In this document: positions 1 to 5,793 of the stretch, piece by piece
Numbering within the stretch: position 1 is the first letter of the stretch
Layout of the letters: each line of letters opens with the position of its first letter
From: Rubrobacter sp.
Lineage (GTDB): Bacteria; Actinomycetota; Rubrobacteria; Rubrobacterales; Rubrobacteraceae
NCBI GenBank assembly: GCA_016781705.1
Contig: JADDPV010000222.1
Coordinates: 1-9,084 of the forward strand
Length of the DNA stretch: 9,084 nt
Direction of reading: 5' to 3'
Position numbers and translations under genes: made by a program
The notes under the pieces: generated by a model
Told to the model about the DNA's origin: nothing
Seen by the model: the letters and a program-made list of their open reading frames with translations, nothing else
Database searches by the model: none

Positions 1-1
1 G

Positions 2-217
2 ATCAGCGTCATCGATGGCGGGCCGCTCGTGGTGAGGGGACCGGTGCTGGTGACCGACGCCGAGGGGGGCGAGTTCCCCCTTCGACGCAAGGCCATCTTG
101 CTGTGCCGCTGCGGCGCCTCGCGGAACAAGCCGGTCTGCGACGGCTCGCACGCGAAGATCGGCTTCCGGGCCTTCGAGAGAGCGGCACGCGTCGACGGCG
201 GCGAACGCGCCAGCTGA
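2..217 (+). CDS. CDGSH iron-sulfur domain protein, 5' end outside window
   Basis: This is the C-terminal part of a small CDGSH-type (mitoNEET-like) iron-sulfur protein. The reading frame is open from base 2 and ends at a TGA at 215-217; internal GTG codons at 29 and 32 exist, but conserved family sequence (SVIDGGPLVVRGPV) lies upstream of them, so the true start is probably just outside the window. The diagnostic signature is complete: C-x-C-x2-S-x3-P-x-C-D-G-S-H (CRCGASRNKPVCDGSH, about bases 107-154), giving the three Cys and one His that ligate a [2Fe-2S] cluster in this family. The visible 71 residues are nearly the usual size of bacterial stand-alone members. The cluster is expected to serve electron or cluster transfer in the cytoplasm, but the partner is unknown. 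The MFS gene starts 60 bp downstream on the same strand, so the two may be co-transcribed. Confidence 0.88.
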   Translation: MSVIDGGPLVVRGPVLVTDAEGGEFPLRRKAILLCRCGASRNKPVCDGSHAKIGFRAFERAARVDGGERAS

Positions 218-266
218 GAGTTTGGGCCACGAGCGGGCGGCCACGGAACGTCGCCAACTACTTGCT

Positions 267-271
267 AGGAG
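267..271 (+). promoter_or_regulatory. Ribosome binding site of the MFS gene
   Basis: AGGAG lies 6 nt before the ATG at 278, inside AGGAGAAGAAAATG. It supports this start over the in-frame ATG codons at 299 and 305. No convincing promoter was seen in the 60 bp between the CDGSH gene and this site. Confidence 0.7.
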
Positions 272-277
272 AAGAAA

Positions 278-1645
278 ATGTTGAAGCACGTACGCACCAT
301 GACCATGGTGCAACCCATACGGCTACCCGGGTTTCGCCGGCTTTTCGTCGGGGAGGGCATCGCGGTCTTCGCGGACCAGATGCTCCTGGTGGGCGTGACC
401 CTCCTTGCGCTGCGGGTGGCCGAACCCGGCTTCGCGCTCGGCTCGGTCTTGGCGGTCGCCGCCGTACCCGGAGCGCTGCTGATGCCCCTTGGGGGGTGGG
501 TTAGCGACAGGTTCTCGCCCGCGAGGGTCCTCTTCTTGTGCGGCGCCGGGCGCACCCTCCTCGCTTTAGCGTTGGCCCTGATCGCCTTCCTGGGGGTCTC
601 GAGCTTATGGCCGCTGTACGCGCTCGCCGGTGCTCTGGGTGTCCTCAACGCCCTCTACTACCCGGCGTCGCTCTCGACGGTGCCCGCAATCCTTGAGGAT
701 AAGACCCTCTTGGGTGCGGGGAACACCCTGGTGTTGGGGGCGCAGCAGGCGAGCGAAACGGCCGGACCGGTCCTCGCCGCCTCCGTGGTGGCGCTGTTCG
801 GGTTAGGGACCGTCTTCGGCGTCAACGCCCTGATGTTCGCCGCCGCGGCGGTCCTGTTCGCCCTGGTGGCGAGCGGCACGCGGCACGCGGCAAAGGCAAC
901 TTCGGGAGTAAAAGCGCCCTTTGAGGAGGCTCCTCGGCAAGAGCTACACGAACTCGCGGGCTCGGAAAGGTCCCCGGGGGCGTCCCGGGGACCGGTGGCG
1001 GGGATAGTGGAGGGCATCCGTTACGCGTGGCGCGATCCGTTGCTGCGCACGATGCTGTTCGCGCTCGCGTTGCTCAGCTTCTCCACGAGCGGGCCGCTGC
1101 GCGTGGGCGGCGCCATGCTGGCCGAGACGCGCCTCGGGGGCGCGGAGGCCTTCGGGGTCCTCCTCTCGGCGTTCGGCGCCGGGTCGCTGATCGGGCTCAT
1201 CTTGGCGGGCTCGCTCGTCCGGATGGGACGGCGGAGGGTGGACCTCATCGTGGGGACGGCCGCGCTCGGTTTGGGCTTGGGGACCCTTGGCTTTGTCTCG
1301 AGCCTGTTGCTGGCAACCGCGCTGGTTTTGGGAATGGGCGTTGGCGCGGGTTACCTGGGCGTGGTGCTCATGGCCTGGCTTCAGGAGCGGACGAAGCCTT
1401 CTTTACACGGGCGTGTGATGAGCCTGATGATGTTCGCCGTGGTCGCCGTCGATCCGCTCTCGTACGCGCTGATGGGCGTCCTCAGCGAGCTGGACCTGAG
1501 GGTGATGTTCGCCGCGGCGGGCTCCCTTCTCCTGGTCACCGCCCTGCTCGCTCGGCGCGGCCAGCCGCACGGTACGGAGCTTCCAGTGAGACACGGTGCG
1601 TACCCAGTAGATCGCTTCTCTGCCCGCCGAGAAGGCGGTAAGTGA
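278..1645 (+). CDS. MFS transporter, multidrug/siderophore exporter-like (MFS_3 type)
   Basis: This is a 455-residue integral membrane protein of the major facilitator superfamily. Hydrophobic segments alternate with short loops over about residues 25-200 and 250-425, matching two six-helix halves. Residues 72-83 (GGWVSDRFSPAR) fit motif A of the loop between helices 2 and 3. A charged linker of about 50 residues (about 200-250) separates the halves and sits in the cytoplasm in this family. The pattern is closest to drug or siderophore exporters of the EntS/MFS_3 type; the substrate cannot be read from the sequence. The ATG has a good AGGAG ribosome binding site. Its stop is followed at once by ATG codons of a transposase remnant, so the last ~20 residues, which are polar and not family-like, could be partly of insertion-sequence origin. 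No frameshift is visible. Confidence 0.88.
   Translation: MLKHVRTMTMVQPIRLPGFRRLFVGEGIAVFADQMLLVGVTLLALRVAEPGFALGSVLAVAAVPGALLMPLGGWVSDRFSPARVLFLCGAGRTLLALALALIAFLGVSSLWPLYALAGALGVLNALYYPASLSTVPAILEDKTLLGAGNTLVLGAQQASETAGPVLAASVVALFGLGTVFGVNALMFAAAAVLFALVASGTRHAAKATSGVKAPFEEAPRQELHELAGSERSPGASRGPVAGIVEGIRYAWRDPLLRTMLFALALLSFSTSGPLRVGGAMLAETRLGGAEAFGVLLSAFGAGSLIGLILAGSLVRMGRRRVDLIVGTAALGLGLGTLGFVSSLLLATALVLGMGVGAGYLGVVLMAWLQERTKPSLHGRVMSLMMFAVVAVDPLSYALMGVLSELDLRVMFAAAGSLLLVTALLARRGQPHGTELPVRHGAYPVDRFSARREGGK
969..993 (+). repeat. Perfect 10-bp inverted repeat inside the MFS gene
   Basis: GGTCCCCGGG at 969-978 is followed by the 5-base spacer GGCGT and its exact reverse complement CCCGGGGACC at 984-993. 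It codes for residues 231-239 of the cytoplasmic linker between the two transporter halves. As RNA it would form a very stable GC hairpin. No T-run follows, so it is not a standard intrinsic terminator. Confidence 0.75.
1624..1638 (+). repeat. Short inverted repeat at the end of the MFS gene
   Basis: CCGCC at 1624-1628, loop GAGAA, GGCGG at 1634-1638. It overlaps the last codons of the MFS gene and lies just before the transposase remnant. It could be a weak stem at the end of the transcript or part of the former insertion-sequence end; no T-run follows. GGCGG may also act as a poor ribosome binding site for the ATG at 1648. Confidence 0.3.
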
Positions 1646-1647
1646 TG

Positions 1648-1740
1648 ATGCCAGCGAACACCCGGGTTGGCGAGGACCTCCTGAAAGCCATCTGGCCGCT
1701 ACTGCCGCCGGAGCCGCCCAAGCCCAGAGGCGGCACCTCC
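1648..1740 (+). pseudogene. N-terminal remnant of an IS5-type transposase
   Basis: From an ATG at 1648 (preceded by GTG and ATG at 1642 and 1645) the frame reads MPANTRVGEDLLKAIWPLLP followed by PEPPKPRGG. This resembles the N-terminal helix and Pro/Gly-rich turn of IS5-family (DUF4096-type) transposases, which usually continue into a GGRPR..DR block and a conserved Trp motif. Here the likeness stops near base 1735: the frame goes on to 2115 but is then only the antisense of a minus-strand gene. So only about 30 of an expected 250 or more residues remain, and no DDE residues are present. The right end of the element is lost and the left terminal repeat was not identified. Identification rests on a short segment, so confidence is moderate. 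Confidence 0.55.
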
Positions 1741-1761
1741 CGCGGCGCTCGTCCGCCCTCC

Positions 1762-2043
1762 GGCCACCACCTCCTCCATCCCTGCGGTCTGCGTATTCCG
1801 GAAGACGTGGGTCGTCTCCTCCGGGTCGAAGGGCATCACCCGCGCGCGCTTCTCCACGATCTCTTCGTGCCGAGCCTCCTGGGAGGCGAACGCCCCCGTC
1901 GCCCAGAGCGCGCCCAATATAGCCAGTTCATTCTTATCAGCTTCTTGAACCGTCTTCGTCCACTGTGCGGAGTCCTCTCCGAGAATAACACGACGTGGCC
2001 CCGGGAAGAGCTTCGCGGCGAGGCGTCGAAGGCTGGCGCTCAC
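1762..2043 (-). pseudogene. 3'-truncated gene for a small multicopper-oxidase-associated protein
   Basis: Read leftward from a GTG at 2043-2041, which overlaps the multicopper oxidase stop as GTGA. The visible 94 residues have a polar start, a hydrophobic stretch at about 40-54 (LAILGALWATGAFA, a possible anchor or signal) and then MPFDPEETTHVF at 70-81, followed by a polar strand ending in MEEVVA. The MPFDxExTTHxF block resembles a family of small actinobacterial proteins that I recall next to multicopper oxidases and that are sometimes labelled aspartate carbamoyltransferase without clear basis. Family-like sequence ends near base 1762. The frame runs on to a stop at 1699, but that tail is antisense to the transposase remnant. 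The C-terminal half of the expected protein is missing. The function of the family is not known to me, and the family match is from memory. Confidence 0.5.
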
Positions 2044-2456
2044 GGCTCGCCCACTTTGACGTTAACCATCATGCCCGAGTCTTCGTGCTCGAGGATGTGG
2101 CAGTGGAAGAGGTAGAGCTGCTGGCCCTCGAATCCGTGGGAGAAGTCCACGGCGATCCTGACGATCTCCCCGGGCCACACGAGCACGGTGTCCTTCCAGC
2201 CCAGATCCGCGACGGTTCGGCCTCGCCCGTCCACCGCGAGGCGCGAGACCTGCTCGGAGCTGTCCGTCCTGCCCAGGACGCGAAACCGAAAGGAGTGCAG
2301 GTGCATGGGGTGGGGCATGCTGCGCTCCTCGTTGCGGATCTCCCAGACCTCCACCTCGCCCCTCCGAGCTACGATGGGGTACTCGTTCGGATCGTACGTC
2401 CGGCAGTCGATCAGCCACCGCGTCTCGTCGCCCTCGGTCTCGACCGAGAGCGTTGG
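2040..2456 (-). pseudogene. Multicopper oxidase, C-terminal domain only
   Basis: This is the third cupredoxin domain of a laccase/CueO-type multicopper oxidase. Going leftward from about 2456, the frame reads ETRWLIDCRTYDPNEYP, then VEVWEIRNEERSMPHPMHLH and, near the end, HCHILEHEDSGMM. HPMHLH (2312-2295) and HCHILEHEDSGMM (2105-2067) carry the type 1, type 2 and type 3 copper ligands of the C-terminal half, including the type 1 Cys, His and axial Met. The two N-terminal domains with the other copper sites are absent: upstream the sequence changes near 2456 into a glucose dehydrogenase fragment in another frame. The only start-like codon in frame is a GTG at 2354, inside the domain. A complete enzyme would need about 400 more residues, so this fragment cannot form a trinuclear copper site. 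The stop overlaps the next gene as GTGA. Confidence 0.85.
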
Positions 2457-2800
2457 TAAGTCTCGTCGGTGGTCATGTCCGAGGTCCCGATCCGGTCGTA
2501 GACGTTGCCGCCGGGCCTGCGGACGATCGCCGTCACGTAATCGCCGGGTTCGAGGTCCGCACGTTCGGCCCGACCTCCAGCACGCGCCCGAGCGACTCGT
2601 GGCCCGTCACCAGGAAGTCGCAGCCCTCCGGGGCGGCGCCGTCCGGCGTCGGTGATCTTCTCGTCCGTCCCGTCCACCCCGACGCGCAGCACCTCGACGA
2701 GCACCCCGCGTCCGCCTGGGGCATCCTCGACGTCCGGTTCCGGCAGGTCGGTCAGGTGCATGCTGTCCGGCTTGCCGGGGAACAAGGCTACCGCTCTCAT
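2456..2800 (-). pseudogene. Glucose dehydrogenase (zinc-dependent MDR type), N-terminal fragment with two frameshifts
   Basis: Read leftward from ATG at 2800, the sequence begins MRAVALFPGKPDSMHLTDLP and continues GRGVLVEVLRVGVDGTDEKI, matching the catalytic-domain start of Haloferax/Sulfolobus-type glucose 1-dehydrogenases, which oxidise glucose with NAD(P)+. Family sequence then jumps frame near 2645 (DGAAPEGCDFLVTGHESLGR, VLEVGPNV) and jumps back near 2558 (DLEPGDYVTAIVRRPGGNVY, MTTDETY). The two shifts cancel: one base gained, one lost. The Asp of VGVDG and the His-Glu of GHES correspond to known zinc ligand positions in this family. Likeness ends at about 2456, where the multicopper oxidase domain begins, so the rest of the catalytic domain and the whole NAD(P)-binding domain are missing. 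The start overlaps the stop of the upstream gene as ATGA, showing it was once part of the same operon. Confidence 0.82.
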
Positions 2801-3639
2801 CCGGACTTCTCGTCTCTCTGGACGTTACGGGCCGTCGGGCCGGTCTTGCCCTTCACGATCTCGAACCTCACCGGCGTGCCCGGCTTCAGGGTACGGTATC
2901 CCTCGCCGGGGATGGCTGTGAAGCTGAAGAATACGTCCTCGCCCGTGGCGTGGTCGGAGAGCTTACCCACGCCCGCCTCCACGTCGAAGGACCGTACCTC
3001 GCCCCGGCTCACCGGCAACCCGTTCGCGCCGGCCGGCGGCGCTCCGTCGGCCCACTCCTGCTGGGGGATGCGAATGCTCTTGACCTCCGGCTTGTTCCAC
3101 GCCTCGTAGCGGTAATCTTTCCGGGTTTCCATGATCCGGCGCAGGTCCTGTCGCAGTTCTTCGAGCGTCGGGCGGCCGACGAAGAACCAGCCGTCGTAGA
3201 CTTTGTGTATCGTCAGGTCGGGCATCAGCACGAACGTGTAGGGTTGGGCGGTGTGAGCGTACTCGCCCTCGGTCTCGTCGAGTATGTCTATGCGTCGAAT
3301 GACCTCCCGCCGTTCGTCCGACAGGAACGGCCACCCCGCGCCCAGGCCCGCGCGGAAGGCGGCGCCGACCATCGGGGGGTCGGCGCTGACCGTCACGAGC
3401 TTGCAGTAGTTGACTGCCAGCTCGGACTGAAACCGTACGAGTTGGCGCATCTGCTCCTGATCCCTCGGGCAGAAGAAGCCGCGGCCGAAGACCAGGATGA
3501 GCGGGTAGCCATCGTCGAAACCTAGCTTTTCGTCCAGCGGGCTCGGTTTTGTGTATCCGGAGAGACGGCGCGGCTTCTTGAGGTGATCCGGCAGCTCGAA
3601 GTCGGGGAAGACGTCCCCGGCGCGCAGGCTGGTCGTCAA
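2797..3639 (-). CDS. Peroxiredoxin-like (AhpC/TSA) protein fused to a cold-shock domain
   Basis: A 280-residue protein with two domains. Residues about 5-185 have the thioredoxin-like AhpC/TSA fold: RAGDVFPDFELPDH at the start, then LILVFGRGFFCPRDQEQM with a single candidate peroxidatic Cys57, then VTVSADPP, GWPFLSD and the PYTFVLMPDLTIHKVYDGW strand. Residues about 212-275 are a cold-shock domain: GEVRSFDVEAGVGKL aligns with the CspA start, DVFFSF with RNP2, and GYRTLKPGTPVRFEI with the later strands. The aromatic RNP1 residues of CspA (KGFGFI) are replaced by AGVGKL, so ordinary single-strand binding is doubtful. The chosen start is TTG at 3639, overlapping the MOSC stop as TTGA and preceded by AGGAG; a longer open frame to 4125 is antisense-like shadow of the MOSC gene. 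The stop overlaps the glucose dehydrogenase fragment as ATGA. Role by inference: cytoplasmic thiol-based defence. Confidence 0.83.
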   Translation of the reverse strand: MTTSLRAGDVFPDFELPDHLKKPRRLSGYTKPSPLDEKLGFDDGYPLILVFGRGFFCPRDQEQMRQLVRFQSELAVNYCKLVTVSADPPMVGAAFRAGLGAGWPFLSDERREVIRRIDILDETEGEYAHTAQPYTFVLMPDLTIHKVYDGWFFVGRPTLEELRQDLRRIMETRKDYRYEAWNKPEVKSIRIPQQEWADGAPPAGANGLPVSRGEVRSFDVEAGVGKLSDHATGEDVFFSFTAIPGEGYRTLKPGTPVRFEIVKGKTGPTARNVQRDEKSG

Positions 3640-4331
3640 CCCTGCTCCTCTCCACGTTTCGTCGTTGATGTCCCGCGCTCGTCGGTGGTGCTGGCCTCGA
3701 TCAGGCGCTCCTCGAACCAGGCGCGCCACCCGGGCGAGAGCGCCCGGACGCGCAGCGCCCGTCTGGCGTCCTCCAGGTTCTCCTGGTCGAAGAAGAGTAG
3801 GTGGCTCGCTTCGCGTACCGCCATCCGCTCCGGATCGCGCCCGACGAGCTCGATCTCGTCTCCCGCGCCAACCTCGCCCTGCTCCAGGACGCGCATGTAG
3901 AACCCAACCCGGCCGCTCGCGAGGAACAGTTTGGGGAATCCAGGCATGTCCATCTTGATGCCGAGCTTGAAGCACGGCGGGCGTGGCTGGGAGACTTCCA
4001 TCAGCGCCCCGCCCACTCGGAAGACGTCGCCGATGCACACGGCATCCTCCGTCATCCCCTCGACGGTGAAGTTCTCTCCGAACTGGCCAAAGCCGAAGTC
4101 GTGCCGACCTAGCTCGCGCCGCCAATGGTCGTAGTTCTCGATCGGGTAGGCGTAGACCGCCCGATGTACACCCCCGTGATTTACGAGGTCGGCCTGCCCG
4201 TCTCCGTCGAGGTTCAGCTTTCGCAGCACGACCCGGCCCGCGACCGGCTCCTTGAATATACCCGTCATCACCGTTTTGCGGCCGCGCGCGACCTCTCTGG
4301 GAGGCGAGACGTTGACGGAGAGCAGCCTCAC
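3636..4331 (-). CDS. MOSC domain protein, YiiM-like
   Basis: A 231-residue MOSC protein with the C-terminal 3-alpha helix extension of the YiiM group. Seen in order: LLSVNVSPPREV at the N-terminus, LNLDGDGQADLVNHGGVHRA at about 39-58, YPIENYDHW, GQFGENFTVEG at 82-92, GDVFRVGGALMEVSQPRPPC with Cys120 as the conserved MOSC cysteine, and a helical tail at about 180-212. In Escherichia coli the YiiM homologue takes part in molybdenum-cofactor-dependent reduction of N-hydroxylated bases; MOSC domains in general are thought to carry sulfur or the molybdenum cofactor. The start is GTG at 4331, with GGAAGGGG 7 nt before it. Only 46 bp separate it from the flavoprotein gene upstream, and it overlaps the peroxiredoxin gene by 4 nt, so these three genes form one transcription unit. 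The last ~20 residues are polar and probably disordered. Confidence 0.9.
   Translation of the reverse strand: MRLLSVNVSPPREVARGRKTVMTGIFKEPVAGRVVLRKLNLDGDGQADLVNHGGVHRAVYAYPIENYDHWRRELGRHDFGFGQFGENFTVEGMTEDAVCIGDVFRVGGALMEVSQPRPPCFKLGIKMDMPGFPKLFLASGRVGFYMRVLEQGEVGAGDEIELVGRDPERMAVREASHLLFFDQENLEDARRALRVRALSPGWRAWFEERLIEASTTDERGTSTTKRGEEQG
3645..3649 (-). promoter_or_regulatory. Ribosome binding site deciding the TTG start
   Basis: On the minus strand AGGAG (3649-3645, within GAGAGGAG) stands 5 nt before the TTG at 3639. It lies in the last codons of the MOSC gene. Together with the TTGA stop/start overlap it fixes the beginning of the peroxiredoxin/cold-shock gene, which has no nearby in-frame ATG or GTG. 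Confidence 0.7.
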
Positions 4332-4377
4332 GCAGCGGCCCCTTCCGCCGGCGATGGGTTCTCGCCGATCACGGCCG

Positions 4378-5766
4378 TTATCCTTCCACCGTCGCGAACA
4401 AGGAGTTGAGCGACTCGGCGAGGGTGGGATGGGCGAACATACCGTCGCGGAGTGCCGTGTAGGGCAGCTTCCCCATCATGGCTATCTGGATCATCGCCAT
4501 GATCTCGCCGCCCTCGATCCCGAGCACCGCGCAGCCCAGGATCTCGCCCGTCCCAGCATCCACCACGGCCTTCATCATGCCCCGGCTCTCATCCGTCTCC
4601 AGCGCCCGCGCCACGTAGCTCATCGGCATCTTGGCGACCCGGATGTCGTGCCCCCTCTCCCGGGCCTCCGTCTCGCTCAGCCCCACCCGCCCGAGCTGCG
4701 GGTCTATAAAGACCGTGTAGGGCACCAGGCGGTCGGCGATGGATGCGTCGCCGCCGTTTAGCAGGTTGGCCTCGATGATCCGGTAGTCGTCGTAGGAGAC
4801 GTGGGTGAAGGCCGGGCCGCCCTTCACGTCGCCGAGGGCGTAGACGCCCTCGACGTTCGTCTCCAGCCTCTCGTTCACCTTCACTTGACCGCGCTCGTCC
4901 GTCTCGACACCGGCCGCTTCCAGGTTCAGCAGGTCCGTGTTGGGCGGCCGACCGGCGGCCACCAGCAGGTGCGAGCCGGAGAGAGCGCGCTCCCCGTCGG
5001 GTCCGCTGACGGTGAGCTGGATCCCGCCGCTCTCGTCCTGCCGCACGCTCTGTGCCTCAGTCCTCAACAGCACCTCGATGCCGTCTTGGCGCAGGATCTC
5101 CGCCACCGCCTCGGCTACATCCGCGTCCTCGCGCGAGAGGAGCTGCGGGCCGCGCTGCACGACCGTGACCTCGCTGCCGAAGCGCCGGAACATCTGGGCG
5201 AACTCCAGGCCGACGTAGCCGCCGCCGAGCACCAGCAGACGCTGCGGGACCTCCTCCAGCTCCATAACGGTCGTCGAATCTAGCGTCGGAACCGCGTCGA
5301 GGCCGTCCACAGGTGCCCCGCCGGGCCGGGCGCCGACGTTGATGAAGACGTTCTCCGCGGTCAGTTGGACCGTCTCCCCGCCGCCGAGCCGGACCTCCAA
5401 CTCTTTCGGGCCGGTGAAGCGGGCCTCGCCCCGGAGGAGGTCCAGGTTCTCGGTGTACTCGAGGCGCTGCTCGCTACCGGCGCGGAAGCTCTCCACGATG
5501 TCTCGCTTGCGTCGTCGCACCTCCATCATGTCCACGCTCACCGGGCCGTTCTGGACGCCGTAGTCGGCCGAACGCCGGTCGAGGTAGGCCACCTTCGCGC
5601 TGGCCACCATGGTCTTGGTTGGGGTGCAGCCCTCGTTGACGCAGGTGCCGCCGACGTGCTCGCGCTCTATTACCGCCGTTTTGCGTCCGGAGCCGGCGAG
5701 GGCTCCGGCCAGTGGGTTCCCGCCCTGGCCGGAGCCGATCACGACGGCGTCGTAGTGCTGCTTCAT
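4378..5766 (-). CDS. Pyridine nucleotide-disulfide oxidoreductase, mercuric-reductase-like
   Basis: A 462-residue FAD-dependent class I disulfide reductase, full length for the family. The N-terminal FAD site GSGQGG is at 11-16, the redox disulfide GGTCVNEGCTPTKT at 39-52 (Cys42 and Cys47), the NAD(P)H Rossmann motif LGGGYVGLEFA at 180-190, the second FAD motif YALGDV at 309-314, and the dimer-interface HPTLAE with His446 and Glu451 at the C-terminus. It is closest in pattern to proteins labelled mercuric reductase or FAD-containing oxidoreductase. It lacks the vicinal cysteine pair at the C-terminus that MerA uses to bind Hg(II), and lacks an N-terminal heavy-metal domain, and no mer genes are nearby, so true mercury reduction is doubtful. 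RclA-like metal or oxidant-related activity is an alternative. The ATG is preceded by AAAGGAG at 5782-5776, 9 nt upstream. MOSC follows in the same operon. Confidence 0.9.
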   Translation of the reverse strand: MKQHYDAVVIGSGQGGNPLAGALAGSGRKTAVIEREHVGGTCVNEGCTPTKTMVASAKVAYLDRRSADYGVQNGPVSVDMMEVRRRKRDIVESFRAGSEQRLEYTENLDLLRGEARFTGPKELEVRLGGGETVQLTAENVFINVGARPGGAPVDGLDAVPTLDSTTVMELEEVPQRLLVLGGGYVGLEFAQMFRRFGSEVTVVQRGPQLLSREDADVAEAVAEILRQDGIEVLLRTEAQSVRQDESGGIQLTVSGPDGERALSGSHLLVAAGRPPNTDLLNLEAAGVETDERGQVKVNERLETNVEGVYALGDVKGGPAFTHVSYDDYRIIEANLLNGGDASIADRLVPYTVFIDPQLGRVGLSETEARERGHDIRVAKMPMSYVARALETDESRGMMKAVVDAGTGEILGCAVLGIEGGEIMAMIQIAMMGKLPYTALRDGMFAHPTLAESLNSLFATVEG

Positions 5767-5775
5767 CAGAGGAAA

Positions 5776-5782
5776 CTCCTTT
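5776..5782 (-). promoter_or_regulatory. Ribosome binding site of the flavoprotein gene
   Basis: AAAGGAG on the minus strand, 9 nt before the ATG at 5766. It lies just past the end of the 6PGDH-like remnant and confirms the start of the disulfide oxidoreductase. Confidence 0.65.
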
Positions 5783-5793
5783 CTGCTTTCGAG

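Noticed and set aside
969..993. Intrinsic terminator
   Set aside because: The hairpin is strong but lies in the middle of an intact transporter gene and has no T-run after it.
1027..1641. Plus-strand 204-codon open frame inside the MFS gene
   Set aside because: Out-of-frame shadow with Arg/Gly/Ala-rich composition, while the MFS frame has clear membrane helices.
1995..2655. Plus-strand open frames opposite the oxidase and dehydrogenase fragments
   Set aside because: They mirror the minus-strand coding sequence, which carries the copper-ligand and dehydrogenase motifs; no motif was seen on the plus strand.
3640..4125. N-terminal extension of the peroxiredoxin/cold-shock frame to 4125
   Set aside because: The 162 extra residues are Arg/Ala/Gly-rich shadow sequence in another frame of the well-supported MOSC gene; the TTG at 3639 has a ribosome binding site and a TTGA overlap.
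4378..5766. Calling the flavoprotein mercuric reductase MerA
   Set aside because: C-terminal cysteine pair and N-terminal metal-binding domain are absent, and no other mer gene is in the window.
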